NCBI RefSeq assembly: GCF_900461105.1
Contig: NZ_UFWZ01000001.1
Span: 1,488,001 to 1,552,000, forward strand
Origin: Clostridium putrefaciens
GTDB taxonomy: Bacteria; Bacillota; Clostridia; Clostridiales; Clostridiaceae
Length of the DNA stretch: 64,000 bases
Direction: 5' to 3'
Below are positions 55,200 through 64,000 of this stretch, one piece after another. Below the pieces are notes generated by a model, which was not told the DNA's origin, did not search any database, and saw only the letters and a list, made by a program, of their open reading frames with translations. The translations under genes and the position numbers were made by a program. Position 1 is the first letter of the stretch. The number at the start of each line of letters is the position of its first letter.

Positions 55200-56072
55200 C
55201 TAATCCATCATATAATTAAATCCCCAGGTTGAAATCTCTTCTTTAAATGTAAAACCAATGCTTTTATACAAACCTAGAGCTTTTAGATTGTCTTCTAAAA
55301 CCTTTATACATACTCTTTCATAACCATTCTCTAAAGCTATGTTTAATAATCTTTTCAAAAGAATCTTACTATAACCTTTACCTCTAAAGCTTGGTATAAG
55401 ACCAAAGTTCACTATTGTTATCTCATCATTGTCTAAAATTAGTTGACCATAACCTATATATTCATTTTGATACTTTAAAAATACACTGCAAGATTTCAGA
55501 TAATAATCTTGATCTTCATCAAATATTATATCTTCAACTATAAGAGGTATTCTATCTTTATTTTCGAATATACTATTTTGAATAAAGCATCTTAAAGATT
55601 CTTGACTCCCCTCTTTAAGTATTTCAAAATTTAAGTCTTTTGAAATACTTAGTTTAAAAGGACTATCTAAGTTCATTTGTAGATTTTGATTTGCTTCAAA
55701 TTTAATAAACCCTAAATCCTTCAGTACCTCATAGTTGTGATGATTTTTTTTACATTCATATAATAAACTATAATCCTTCTTTAATTTACTTATATAATTA
55801 TTAATAGAAACAATATTAGAAGATTTATCAATCCACATATCATTTATAACATAATCTTGCCTTTCATACTGGCTATACCACATATAACCGATATAACCTG
55901 TATCATCTTTGAGTAATAAAGTAGAGGATTTCATCTGAATCTTTTGAAATGCATTATAGTTATTGTAATTAAGATAAAAGTCCTTATTTAATTCATTAAA
56001 TTCTGAAGATCTTTTTAACATGTTTTTAAATATATCATAATTCTTTCCTGAAAGTTTAACAGAGTTATACAT
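55200..56072 (-). CDS. GNAT family N-acetyltransferase, two-domain
   Basis: A 290-aa protein. The C-terminal half carries the acetyl-CoA loop FRGKGYSKILLKRLLN and the NLKALGLYKSIGF motif; the N-terminal half looks like a second, degenerate acyltransferase-fold domain. The ATG is near 56072 with a weak GAGGTAATT site. Substrate unknown. It is followed downstream only by 120 bp with no clear gene. Confidence 0.82.
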   Translation of the reverse strand: MYNSVKLSGKNYDIFKNMLKRSSEFNELNKDFYLNYNNYNAFQKIQMKSSTLLLKDDTGYIGYMWYSQYERQDYVINDMWIDKSSNIVSINNYISKLKKDYSLLYECKKNHHNYEVLKDLGFIKFEANQNLQMNLDSPFKLSISKDLNFEILKEGSQESLRCFIQNSIFENKDRIPLIVEDIIFDEDQDYYLKSCSVFLKYQNEYIGYGQLILDNDEITIVNFGLIPSFRGKGYSKILLKRLLNIALENGYERVCIKVLEDNLKALGLYKSIGFTFKEEISTWGFNYMMD

Positions 56073-56154
56073 AATTACCTCGTCATCATTCTTAATTATT
56101 TAACAAAATTAGTATAATACATGGGTTAATTTAAGTCAATAAATTATGATATAG

Positions 56155-57204
56155 CTATATAGAGTCTATATACTCTAGGTAGTCATTTATAAATAGTTCT
56201 TGAATGTCTATATACTGTATTATTTTATCTAACTTTTTCATATATTTTATTTCACTATAGTTTTTATGCTTTACATACCTTTTTTTGCCAAGCTTCCAAA
56301 ACTTGTGAGGGAATATAATTAGGGCTAGCATTATTTCTAATTCCTCTCTCGTAAGCGGCCTTTCTTCTACATAAGATTCTATTATAGATTTTGCTTTATT
56401 AAAGTCCCATTTAAAATCACTTTTATGCATAATTCTTCTTATGTACTTTCCTAAATCATTAACTTCTAAATCTATTATGATACTATCTAGATCTATAATA
56501 TAATAGCTATCCTCAGTTTTTAATATATTTTGATAATAAAAACTATCATGACATAAGGTCTTGTTGTTTTCAGCTTTTTTTGATATAGAATAGTACTCGG
56601 AATTTTGAAGTATGTTTAATGAAAGCATACCCCTTTGGTATAAGATGTCTATATATTTAATATAAGTTTTATCGAATTCATTTATAAGTCGTTTACGTTC
56701 TATTATTCTTTTGTAATATTCAAGGTCATAAAGGTTTCCTAAAAATACTTTTGGCCAGTTTTTTAAGTTGTTTTTTATTTTAAGATTAGATATATCTATT
56801 TTTTCTACTGCATTATGAAATTCTGCTAGTAGTAAAGCACATTCAGCGGCTTCTATAGTATTATTTATACTACACTCTTTACCATCTATCCATTCCGTTA
56901 AATAGAGGATGTACTTACTATACTTAACATAGTTATAACCCTCTTTAGTTTTGATATAATTTGCTACTTTTTCAAAGCCTATTTTATTTAGCTCTTCCAC
57001 TAATATAAATCCATTTTTAACTTTATACCTACCACTTTTCATACGTTTTAAACAATAAGTACCTTCTTCACATATAACTTTATAGGCACTTCTAACCTTT
57101 TGCACCTCTATAATATTGAATCCATATTGATTCATAGATTGTTCTATCATTTTCTTTTCTTTAGGCCATATCTTAACATTACTATTAGAAGAGTCTTCTA
57201 ACAA
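56155..57204 (-). CDS. CotS-family spore coat kinase-like protein
   Basis: A 349-aa protein of the CotS/YutH group, which share the aminoglycoside-phosphotransferase fold and are spore-coat linked. Seen: the catalytic loop LCHDSFYYQNIL and the metal motif DLDSIIIDLEVNDLGKYI, with an N-terminal lobe (YCLKRMKSGRYK). The start is TTG 57204 after GGGGTG. Together with spoVS it marks a spore former. A kinase activity is possible from the residues but is not established for the family. Confidence 0.8.
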   Translation of the reverse strand: MLEDSSNSNVKIWPKEKKMIEQSMNQYGFNIIEVQKVRSAYKVICEEGTYCLKRMKSGRYKVKNGFILVEELNKIGFEKVANYIKTKEGYNYVKYSKYILYLTEWIDGKECSINNTIEAAECALLLAEFHNAVEKIDISNLKIKNNLKNWPKVFLGNLYDLEYYKRIIERKRLINEFDKTYIKYIDILYQRGMLSLNILQNSEYYSISKKAENNKTLCHDSFYYQNILKTEDSYYIIDLDSIIIDLEVNDLGKYIRRIMHKSDFKWDFNKAKSIIESYVEERPLTREELEIMLALIIFPHKFWKLGKKRYVKHKNYSEIKYMKKLDKIIQYIDIQELFINDYLEYIDSI

Positions 57205-57278
57205 TTATCTCACCCCATAAGAATATTATAATCTATATAAATATACTTATATATTAATATTTTATGACATAAATAGTG

Positions 57279-57320
57279 AAACCTCATTAAGAATTATAGT
57301 AATTCATCTTAATGAGGTTT
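57279..57320 (-). terminator. Terminator after ispH
   Basis: AAACCTCATTAAG (57279-57291) pairs with CTTAATGAGGTTT (57308-57320), at the end of the leftward operon. Confidence 0.75.
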
Positions 57321-57332
57321 TATCATTTTAAA

Positions 57333-58190
57333 TTAAGAATGTTTTTCTTCACTGATTTTATTTAGTACCTCATCTATAACAAAGTTCGGTGTAGAGGCAC
57401 CTGCTGTAATTCCTATAACAGTAGACTCAGGCACCTTAAAAAAGTCAAAAGGTAATTCTTTTGCTGTTTCTATGTGTATGGTATCTTTGCAGTTTGATTT
57501 GCATATTTCATATAGCTTATTTGTATTAGAACTATTCTTACCACCTATAACTATCATCTTATCAGATTCTTTTGAAATATTAAAGGCGTCTTTTTGCCTA
57601 GTTTCTGTAGCTGAGCATATAGTATTAAATGCTAAGAATTCTTTACATTCTTTAGCAACTACATATATAACCTTTTCAAAGTTTTCTTGCTTTTCTGTAG
57701 TTTGCGCCACAATACATACCTTTTTAGGTAAGGAGATAGTTACATCACCATTTTTAAATACAAGTGCACTATTATCACACCAGCCATTAATACCTTTGAT
57801 TTCTGGATGATTTGGATCTCCAACTATTATTATAGAGTAACCTAGTTCATAATATTTATTAACTTTTTTTTGTATATGAGATACAAATGGACATGTTAAA
57901 TCTACTATATTAAGTTCCTTTTCTTTTAACTTCATATATACATCTTTAGATATACCGTGAGATCTTATAATTATAGTATCGTCCTTTTCTAATGAAGACA
58001 GGCTATCTACATCTACAGGGGCTATTTTATGGTCTCTAAGGTGACTTATAACACTTTCATTATGAATTAGAGGTCCTAATGTATATATGGGCTTATTTAA
58101 GGTCTTTTGAGTAATTAAGGCTTTTTCCACAGCTCTTTTTACTCCAAAGCAAAATCCTGAGTTTTCCGATATTATTATTTTAGCACCCAT
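57333..58190 (-). CDS. ispH: 4-hydroxy-3-methylbut-2-enyl diphosphate reductase
   Basis: The last step of the MEP isoprenoid pathway: HMBPP to IPP and DMAPP. The 285-aa protein has the three cysteines that hold its iron-sulfur cluster in SGFCFGVKRA, DLTCPFVSHI and NTICSATETRQ, and HSHGISKD type substrate residues (IIRSHGIS). Here it stands alone without the S1 domains found fused to it in some clostridia. The ATG follows AAGGGAG. It is 12 bp after cmk, an order seen across clostridia. Confidence 0.95.
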   Translation of the reverse strand: MGAKIIISENSGFCFGVKRAVEKALITQKTLNKPIYTLGPLIHNESVISHLRDHKIAPVDVDSLSSLEKDDTIIIRSHGISKDVYMKLKEKELNIVDLTCPFVSHIQKKVNKYYELGYSIIIVGDPNHPEIKGINGWCDNSALVFKNGDVTISLPKKVCIVAQTTEKQENFEKVIYVVAKECKEFLAFNTICSATETRQKDAFNISKESDKMIVIGGKNSSNTNKLYEICKSNCKDTIHIETAKELPFDFFKVPESTVIGITAGASTPNFVIDEVLNKISEEKHS

Positions 58191-58202
58191 TATTATCTCC
58201 CT

Positions 58203-58850
58203 TTAAATCTTTATATATTGAGAAATCTTATTTACAACACCGTCTATGTTAAGACCTGTAGTATCTATCTCTATAGCATCTTCTGCCTTTTTTAGAGGAT
58301 CAAGATCTCTAGTAGTGTCTAAATGGTCTCTTTTTAATATATCTTTTAATATATCTTCATATTCCACACTTAAACCTTTATTAGTTAATTCTATATATCT
58401 CCTTTTAGCTCTTTCAGAAGGAGAGGCTGTAAGAAAGAATTTAAATGGTGAACTTTTAAGAACCACTGTACCTATGTCCCTACCATCCATGATTACATCA
58501 TATTGTTTTGACATATCCTGTTGCAATTTAACTAACCTTTGTCGAACCTCAGGTAAGGCTGCAAATTCAGATACATTTTTACTTATATTGGGATGTGTTA
58601 TTTCATCTTCTATATCTTTACCATTTAATATTAATCTATCATTTTTAAAGTTCATATCCATAGTATCTATTAAGTTACATAATGCTTCAGTATCTTTTGA
58701 ACTAATATTATTTATAAGAGCAGTTAATGTAACAGCCCTATACATAGCCCCTGTATTTATATACATAAGATCAAACTTTTTTGCAATTAATTTAGCAATG
58801 GTACTTTTACCTGCACCTGCAGGACCGTCTATAGCTACTGATAATCTCAA
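58203..58850 (-). CDS. cmk: Cytidylate kinase
   Basis: Phosphorylates CMP and dCMP. The 215-aa protein has the P-loop GPAGAGKST at residues 9-17, MYINTGAMYRA, the DGRDIGTVVL segment, and RAKRRYIEL near the lid. The start MRLSVAIDGP is clear. It sits between aroH and ispH in the leftward operon. Confidence 0.95.
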   Translation of the reverse strand: MRLSVAIDGPAGAGKSTIAKLIAKKFDLMYINTGAMYRAVTLTALINNISSKDTEALCNLIDTMDMNFKNDRLILNGKDIEDEITHPNISKNVSEFAALPEVRQRLVKLQQDMSKQYDVIMDGRDIGTVVLKSSPFKFFLTASPSERAKRRYIELTNKGLSVEYEDILKDILKRDHLDTTRDLDPLKKAEDAIEIDTTGLNIDGVVNKISQYIKI

Positions 58851-58920
58851 AATAATTCCCCTTTTCTATTATATTAATAATTGCTATTTATATTTTTAAA
58901 ACACTTAAAATTTAAACTTG

Positions 58921-59292
58921 CTAAACCCTATTTAAATCTGTTCTAAGGTTTGTAGCTCCTTTTAAATATATAGGATAGATATCTTTAGCATCATCTTTAG
59001 GATTATCGTATAATACAAGTACCCTTATACATAGCGGTAGGTACTTTTCTTTTTCTACTTCCATCTCATTAAAGTGCATAATTGCAGTATTAGTTAAGCC
59101 TAGAACTTCCCGAAGATACTTTCCTGGGTAATCCTTAGTTATGTCTTTTGTGCAGGAAAATACAATAGATATAATTTTATCTATTGTAAGATTATTTTTT
59201 TTTATCATAGTATCTATAAGTTCTATAGTTGATGCTTTTATATATTCTTTTTCATTATCTTCAATTGTAGTAGCACCTCTAATTGCTAGCAT
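58921..59292 (-). CDS. aroH: Chorismate mutase, AroH type
   Basis: Converts chorismate to prephenate for phenylalanine and tyrosine. The 123-aa protein has the AroH-class start MLAIRGATTIEDNEKEYI, with the active-site arginine in IRGATT and the C-terminal HLKGATNLRTDL type ending (YLKGATNLRTDL). This is the trimeric beta-barrel type, not the AroQ helical type. The ATG overlaps the flavoprotein stop codon by one base, so the genes are coupled. Confidence 0.93.
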   Translation of the reverse strand: MLAIRGATTIEDNEKEYIKASTIELIDTMIKKNNLTIDKIISIVFSCTKDITKDYPGKYLREVLGLTNTAIMHFNEMEVEKEKYLPLCIRVLVLYDNPKDDAKDIYPIYLKGATNLRTDLNRV

Positions 59293-60515
59293 TAAGCCTC
59301 ACCTACTCTGCTTCCTGCAAGGTATCCTGTTGATAATGCTATTTGAACATTATAACCTCCTGTAAAGGCATCTACATCTATTACTTCCCCCGCAAAATAT
59401 AAATTGTCTATAATCTTAGATTTCATTGTAGAGGAATCTATTTCCTTAGTATCAATACCACCTGCTGTAACAATAGCTTCATCTATTGATCTTAATCCCT
59501 TTACATTAACTTCTATGTTCTTTAATAAGTTAACTAGCGTTTTTCTCTCATCTCTTGTAATTGTGTTTACCTTTTTTTCGGGAGAAATCCCACTAAGCAT
59601 TATTATAACATCTATAAGTTTACTTGGTAATAGATCTATTAAAGCATTTTTAAAATCTTTATTTATATATTTTATAAAATCCTTTTGGATTCTATTATCT
59701 AAGGTATTAACATCTAAGGATGGTTTTAAGTCTATTCTAATCTTACAGGGCTCTTTATTATCTACGTATCTACTAGAGGTTAAAACTATAGGTCCTGATA
59801 TACCGTAATGTGTAAATATCATCTCTCCAAATTCTTTAAAGATTGTCTTGTTATTTTTCATTACACTTAGTTCAACATTTTTAAGTGAAAGTCCTTGAAG
59901 ATCTTTTATCCATTCCTCTTTAAGAGCTATAGGAACTAAAGAAGGCTTTGCTTTAATTATATTATGTCCTAGTTTTTTTGAAAGCTTATATCCATCACCC
60001 GAAGATCCTGTTTGCGGGTAGGATACTCCTCCTGTACATAATATAAAATTATCAGCTTTTATTTCTTCTCCACTTTGTAGAATTACTGAAGTAATTAAGT
60101 TATCGGTACATAAAAAATCTTTAACTTTTGAATTCAAAATTATTTTAATCTTCTTTTCTGTTAATTCTTTGCTAAAAGCAGCAATTATATCAGAAGATTT
60201 ATCAGACACTGGAAATACCCTATCTCCTCTTTCAACTTTAAGAGGTACACCTAATGATTCTAAATAATTCATTACATCTAAATTATTAAATGTATAAAGG
60301 GAACTATATAAGAATTCTGGATTTCCAGGGATGTAATCAAAAAAGTCACTTATGTCCTTAGCGTTTGTAACATTACATCTTCCTTTACCTGTGATATATA
60401 ATTTTTTCCCTATCTTTTCATTGGCTTCTATCAAATAAACTATATTATTTTCTGAAGCTTTTAATGCGGCCATTAACCCTGCAGGGCCTGCGCCTATTAC
60501 TACAACCTTTTTCAT
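59292..60515 (-). CDS. NAD(P)/FAD-dependent oxidoreductase, BaiN/HI0933 family
   Basis: A 407-aa flavoprotein. Seen: the dinucleotide-binding VVVIGAGPAGLMAALKA at the N-terminus, GKGRCNVTNA, GGVSYPQTGSSGDGY and the C-terminal FAGEVIDVDAFTGGYN. The family (HI0933/BaiN-like) has a doubtful natural substrate. ATG 60515 is chosen because AGGAG lies 9 nt upstream; a longer reading would extend into the ISLre2. It starts the flavoprotein-aroH-cmk-ispH operon with a visible promoter. Confidence 0.9.
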   Translation of the reverse strand: MKKVVVIGAGPAGLMAALKASENNIVYLIEANEKIGKKLYITGKGRCNVTNAKDISDFFDYIPGNPEFLYSSLYTFNNLDVMNYLESLGVPLKVERGDRVFPVSDKSSDIIAAFSKELTEKKIKIILNSKVKDFLCTDNLITSVILQSGEEIKADNFILCTGGVSYPQTGSSGDGYKLSKKLGHNIIKAKPSLVPIALKEEWIKDLQGLSLKNVELSVMKNNKTIFKEFGEMIFTHYGISGPIVLTSSRYVDNKEPCKIRIDLKPSLDVNTLDNRIQKDFIKYINKDFKNALIDLLPSKLIDVIIMLSGISPEKKVNTITRDERKTLVNLLKNIEVNVKGLRSIDEAIVTAGGIDTKEIDSSTMKSKIIDNLYFAGEVIDVDAFTGGYNVQIALSTGYLAGSRVGEA

Positions 60516-60555
60516 ATGTTCAACTCCTAGTTCATAACTATATTTAACTAGCTTA

Positions 60556-60584
60556 ATGATAGACTTTGATAAAATATTTGTCAA
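60556..60584 (-). promoter_or_regulatory. Sigma-A promoter of the flavoprotein-aroH-cmk-ispH operon
   Basis: Reading leftward: TTGACA (60579-60584), a 17-bp spacer, TATCAT (60556-60561). ISLre2 copy 3 with its target repeat begins at 60592, only 7 bp upstream of the -35. Confidence 0.7.
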
Positions 60585-60600
60585 TTTATAAATTATATAC

Positions 60601-62310
60601 GTTTGAGTCAAGTAAAAGTGGGCAACTATTTTATTTAATTTATTATCCATTATTTTACATGGGGTATTTATAATTTATCCTAACCATTTTTATTCTTAAT
60701 TGTAACTAAGATCTCCAAATCCTTTTAATCCACAAAGTTTTTGTATTACTTTTCTTCCCAAGGTAACCGCGGCTCCACTATAAGGAATAGGCGCGGTATG
60801 TATCTTATATTCTTTAGATTTCGTACCCTTTTTATTAACCGCGGAAGCGGATAAAGGTATTTCACGAATTACAGTATCTATAACGCCCTTCGGTATAATG
60901 TTTTTATAGATCTTATCCAAGGTACTAAATAATCTATTGCTGAACTTTTCTGCTAAAATTTTAGATAAGTTATCGGCTCCATTAATAGACCAGCTCATTT
61001 TTCTACCTTTCATTCTATGTGCTAACACATCGCAAATGTTATGTTCCATAGTCCCTAATTGCCTATATTCTATCCCTTCGGGTGCCGTAGGCATAGTTAT
61101 ATTGTCTCTTAATTTATATGGAACTAGGCCCTCTTTATTATGTACAAAATAGTCATATAGCTCTGTAAGCTTTTTAAAAACAACTTCATCTTTATTATTT
61201 TCTATCATCATGTTAACAATTGCTTCCAACCCTTCATCAACTTTCCCTTGCCTAAATAACTTAAGTAAGACTTTCTGTTCTTTTTTATCACTTACTTTTC
61301 TAATAATTGCTTGGCTTATATGAAATGGATCCAGTTGAAAGTGTATGTCTTGATCTTCACAGGTTGCTTTTATCCACTTTGCACCATCTCCATTTAATAT
61401 CCTAGTTTCTATTTCATCAACATTATACTTTTCAGCAATGGTTGCTTCCGCAACTTTTTTAAAGTGGCTAGAACTATTAAAACTTGCACAAACAGTTTTA
61501 TCAATAACAACATATTCTTTTTTACTGCCTGGACGCAACTTCCAACCTGTATAAGATACTGCTAATTTAAGTTCTTTTTTTCTATTCTTACCCTTTGGTC
61601 TATCTTTTCCCTGAATGGATAACCATACCCCGTCTTGCTCCTGAAATAGCACTGGTACTTCCTTTTTGCCTTTCAACGCACCTTTTTCATTTAGTTCAAT
61701 CTTACGCTTTTCTAGTTCATTTATCTTTTCTCCAACCATTTGAACTATGTTCCAAACTCCTTGAGCACTAATTTCCTGATTACACATTGTTTTTATATTT
61801 TCAGCTGTTTTTCTAAAAGATACTTCTGACACGTTGGTTAAAATAGTTTCTACAAGATTTATAGATACATTACCTATGGTGTCCATGCCTAGATACTCAT
61901 CTAAAAGGAACTTAGTAGCTGTTTTACCATCTTCAAGTTCAAACTGATAAATACGTCTTGAATATTCAACATCCCCCATAATCGTTCTTAAACAAGTCTT
62001 TTTAAGTCCCTTATTTCTATATACTTTAATATCTCTTTCTTTAAGTAGCTTTTCATCTAAAGCTTCCAACACATTTTTTAAAACATTGCAGGCTTCATCA
62101 CAAACCATCTTATAAATCTTTTTCTCTATTTCCTTGAAAGTTAAGCCATTTTCATTTAAACTAACATTATACATAAATTCAACTCCATTCAGTTTTGTGT
62201 TTGCAACTTAATTATAATGGATAATTTATGTATTGGGGAGATGTTTTTGCATCTCCTTTTATTTATATAGTTTTTTATACTAGTTCTGCCTACTAAAATT
62301 ATACTCTAAC
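60601..62310 (-). mobile_element. ISLre2-family insertion sequence, copy 3 (1710 bp)
   Basis: The ends are the same as copy 1 (GTTTGAG and CTCTAAC). They are flanked by the 9-bp direct repeat ATTATATAC (60592-60600 and 62311-62319). It lies between the flavoprotein operon and gdhA and is oriented so that its transposase gene reads towards the operon promoter. Confidence 0.95.
60696..62174 (-). CDS. ISLre2 family transposase (UPF0236), copy 3
   Basis: A 492-aa intact transposase, nearly identical to copy 1; the few differences include Asn for His early (ACNVLK) and Leu for Phe near the C-terminus. Intact frame and clean target duplication suggest a recent jump. A hairpin GGAGATG/CATCTCC lies in the leader before the gene, near the right IS end. 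No terminator is evident between its stop and the left IS end, so read-through to the flavoprotein operon is possible. Confidence 0.93.
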   Translation of the reverse strand: MYNVSLNENGLTFKEIEKKIYKMVCDEACNVLKNVLEALDEKLLKERDIKVYRNKGLKKTCLRTIMGDVEYSRRIYQFELEDGKTATKFLLDEYLGMDTIGNVSINLVETILTNVSEVSFRKTAENIKTMCNQEISAQGVWNIVQMVGEKINELEKRKIELNEKGALKGKKEVPVLFQEQDGVWLSIQGKDRPKGKNRKKELKLAVSYTGWKLRPGSKKEYVVIDKTVCASFNSSSHFKKVAEATIAEKYNVDEIETRILNGDGAKWIKATCEDQDIHFQLDPFHISQAIIRKVSDKKEQKVLLKLFRQGKVDEGLEAIVNMMIENNKDEVVFKKLTELYDYFVHNKEGLVPYKLRDNITMPTAPEGIEYRQLGTMEHNICDVLAHRMKGRKMSWSINGADNLSKILAEKFSNRLFSTLDKIYKNIIPKGVIDTVIREIPLSASAVNKKGTKSKEYKIHTAPIPYSGAAVTLGRKVIQKLCGLKGFGDLSYN

Positions 62311-62335
62311 ATTATATACTTTATAATAAAACTAA

Positions 62336-62374
62336 AAAAAGCAGCTAAAACTCTTTGAGTTTTAGCTGCTTTTT
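62336..62374 (-). terminator. Terminator after gdhA
   Basis: An 18-bp perfect stem (62336-62353 with 62357-62374) and 3-nt loop, with T-run on the leftward strand. Confidence 0.85.
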
Positions 62375-62382
62375 ATTATATT

Positions 62383-63750
62383 TTAGTAAATTCCTTGAAG
62401 CATCATAGCTTCTGCTACTTTTAAGAATCCAGCTATGTTTGCACCAGCTACTAAATTGTATCCGAATCCACAAGATTCAGCTGCGTTCATAGCATTGTCA
62501 TGGATACCCTTCATTATGTGATGTAATTTAACATCAACTTCTTCAGCTGTCCATGCAAGTCTCATACTGTTTTGTGCCATTTCAAGAGCTGATACTGCAA
62601 CTCCTCCAGCATTAGCAGCTTTAGCTGGTCCAACTATTAAACCTTTTTCTAAGAAATACTTAAGAGCTTCATTTGTACATGGCATATTAGCAGCTTCACA
62701 TACAAATTTTATATCATTATCAACTATTTGTTTTGCATGCTCTAAACTTATATCATTTTGAGTAGCACATGGTATTATGATATCAGCTTTAGTTCCCCAT
62801 GGTTTTTCACCTTTAAAGAACTTAGCACCAAATTTATTAGCATAGTCTTCAGCTTTATCTCTTCCTGAACTTCTCATTTCTAATAAGTAATTAATCTTTT
62901 CTTCTGTTATAACACCATCTTTATCATAAACATATCCATCTGGTCCTGATATTGTGATAACTTTACCACCAAGTTCTGCAACTGTTTTACAAACGCCCCA
63001 AGCAACTTGGCCAAATCCAGAGATAGCTACTGTTTTTCCTTTTATAGTAGTTCCATTATGTTTTAACATTTCCTCGCAAAAATAAGTTACACCAGCTCCA
63101 GTTGCTTCTGGTCTACCTATACATCCACCATAAGATAAGCCTTTACCAGTTAAAACTCCATTTTCAAAGGCACCTTTAATTCTTTTATAATATCCATACA
63201 TGTATCCTATTTCTTTTGCTCCAACTCCAAGATCTCCTGCAGGAACGTCTACATCAGGACCTATGTGTCTATATAACTCAACCATGAAACTTTCACAGAA
63301 TCTCCTGATTTCTCCGTTAGATCTTCCTCTTGGATCAAAATCAGCTCCACCTTTACCTCCACCTATTGGAAGTCCTGTTAATGAATTTTTAAGCACTTGC
63401 TCAAAACCCAAAAACTTTACAATTCCTAAATAAACTGATGGATGAAATCTTAGTCCACCCTTATAAGGTCCTATAGCTCCATTAAATTGAACTCTGAATC
63501 CACGATTAACATTTACTTTACCTTGATCATCTACCCAAGGCACCTTAAACATTATTTGTCTTTCAGGTTCGCAAAATCTTTCTAGAAGATTAGCTTCTAT
63601 ATATTCTGGATGGTTTTCTAAAACAGGCTCTAATGATTCTAATACTTCTTCTACAGCTTGAATAAATTCTGGTTCCCCAGCATTTCTACCTTTAACGTTT
63701 ACAATTACCTGTTCAATATATTTCTTAGGACTTAGTGTTTCATTTGTCAT
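62383..63750 (-). CDS. gdhA: NADP-specific glutamate dehydrogenase
   Basis: Interconverts 2-oxoglutarate plus ammonia and glutamate. The 455-aa protein has the substrate and lysine region PIGGGKGGADFDPRGRSNGE, the GDLGVGAKEIGYM segment, and the nucleotide-binding VAISGFGQVAWGVCKTV. The length and sequence fit the 450-aa hexameric, NADP-type or clostridial GDH; coenzyme preference is not read directly. ATG 63750 follows AGGGGGG; a longer in-frame start at 63786 passes through this site and is rejected. It has its own promoter and terminator. Confidence 0.95.
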   Translation of the reverse strand: MTNETLSPKKYIEQVIVNVKGRNAGEPEFIQAVEEVLESLEPVLENHPEYIEANLLERFCEPERQIMFKVPWVDDQGKVNVNRGFRVQFNGAIGPYKGGLRFHPSVYLGIVKFLGFEQVLKNSLTGLPIGGGKGGADFDPRGRSNGEIRRFCESFMVELYRHIGPDVDVPAGDLGVGAKEIGYMYGYYKRIKGAFENGVLTGKGLSYGGCIGRPEATGAGVTYFCEEMLKHNGTTIKGKTVAISGFGQVAWGVCKTVAELGGKVITISGPDGYVYDKDGVITEEKINYLLEMRSSGRDKAEDYANKFGAKFFKGEKPWGTKADIIIPCATQNDISLEHAKQIVDNDIKFVCEAANMPCTNEALKYFLEKGLIVGPAKAANAGGVAVSALEMAQNSMRLAWTAEEVDVKLHHIMKGIHDNAMNAAESCGFGYNLVAGANIAGFLKVAEAMMLQGIY

Positions 63751-63791
63751 TAATAATACCCCCCTAAAATGAATGTAATTCTGCATGTTGC

Positions 63792-63821
63792 ATTATATTT
63801 GAATATAAATCTTTCTGACAA
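63792..63821 (-). promoter_or_regulatory. Probable gdhA promoter
   Basis: Reading leftward: TTGTCA (63816-63821), an 18-bp spacer, TATAAT (63792-63797). The leader is about 35-40 nt to the gdhA start. Confidence 0.6.
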
Positions 63822-63902
63822 TATATTATATTCAATGTAAAGTCTCTTATTCCTTCTTTAATTATAAAGATTCTTAACTTTGCAATTATCTATATTAAAA
63901 TC

Positions 63903-63934
63903 AATCAAACCTTTATTAAAATAAAGGTTTGATT
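63903..63934. terminator. Terminator between gdhA and the gene at the right edge
   Basis: AATCAAACCTTTAT (63903-63916) pairs with ATAAAGGTTTGATT (63921-63934). It would end the partial leftward gene. Confidence 0.75.
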
Positions 63935-63940
63935 GTAAGT

Positions 63941-64000
63941 TTAATATCTATCATCAACATTTTTATAAGAATATACTTCATATTCTTGCCATATCTTTTC
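63941..64000 (-). CDS. C-terminal end of an unknown leftward gene (partial)
   Basis: The last 19 codons before a TAA at 63941-63943 (EKIWQEYEVYSYKNVDDRY) are open to the window edge and are followed by a terminator. Too short to identify. It is probably a real gene end because of the terminator placement. Confidence 0.4.
   Translation of the reverse strand, partial: EKIWQEYEVYSYKNVDDRY

Overview
The window is low-GC DNA of a spore-forming, anaerobe-type Firmicute, most likely Clostridium sensu stricto. The grounds are AT-rich codon use, strong AGGAGG-type ribosome binding sites, sporulation genes (spoVS, a CotS-family protein), and gene orders typical of clostridia (mutS-mutL-miaA-hfq; a flavoprotein-aroH-cmk-ispH run). 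No rRNA, tRNA or CRISPR array was seen.

1-15,300 is ordinary chromosome. It holds aspartate kinase, the ClpP-like protease TepA, the FtsK/SpoIIIE translocase, RimO, PgsA, RecA, RNase Y, SpoVS, an aspartate aminotransferase, stand-alone EIIA-Glc and HPr, PurB and a XerC-like recombinase. Control signals are readable: a LexA box on the recA promoter, a consensus sigma-A promoter for rny, a SigH-type promoter before spoVS, and a hairpin that buries the tepA ribosome binding site.

15,800-27,200 holds the first ISLre2 copy, autoregulated lexA, and a leftward repair/RNA block: an YnbB-type PLP enzyme, hfq, miaA, mutL, mutS, miaB.

27,228-32,701 is a nested transposon. A second ISLre2 copy carries a 144-bp hairpin element in its transposase gene and a group II intron just after its terminator-like hairpin; the intron itself carries an IS231-type IS4 element. 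The lengths add up exactly (1710 + 144 + 3620 = 5474 bp). The intron maturase also has a frameshift.

32,700-52,200 is a decayed prophage. The tail module (tape measure, distal tail, tail endopeptidase/fibre), lysis genes (two holin-like proteins, an amidase), a Com-like zinc finger, a cro/repressor switch with visible operators, and a large serine integrase remain. Head, packaging and replication genes are missing. The deletion junction is occupied by a truncated transposase and an ISAs1 element without target duplication. The integrase has a nonsense codon, an IS insertion and a changed catalytic-motif arginine. Another IS with clear ends and an 8-bp target duplication sits in the lysis region.

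52,500-64,000 returns to chromosome: two PLP aminotransferases, a GNAT enzyme, a CotS-like protein, ispH, cmk, aroH, a BaiN-like flavoprotein, the third ISLre2 copy (inserted just upstream of that operon's -35 box), NADP-type glutamate dehydrogenase, and the end of one more gene at the right edge.
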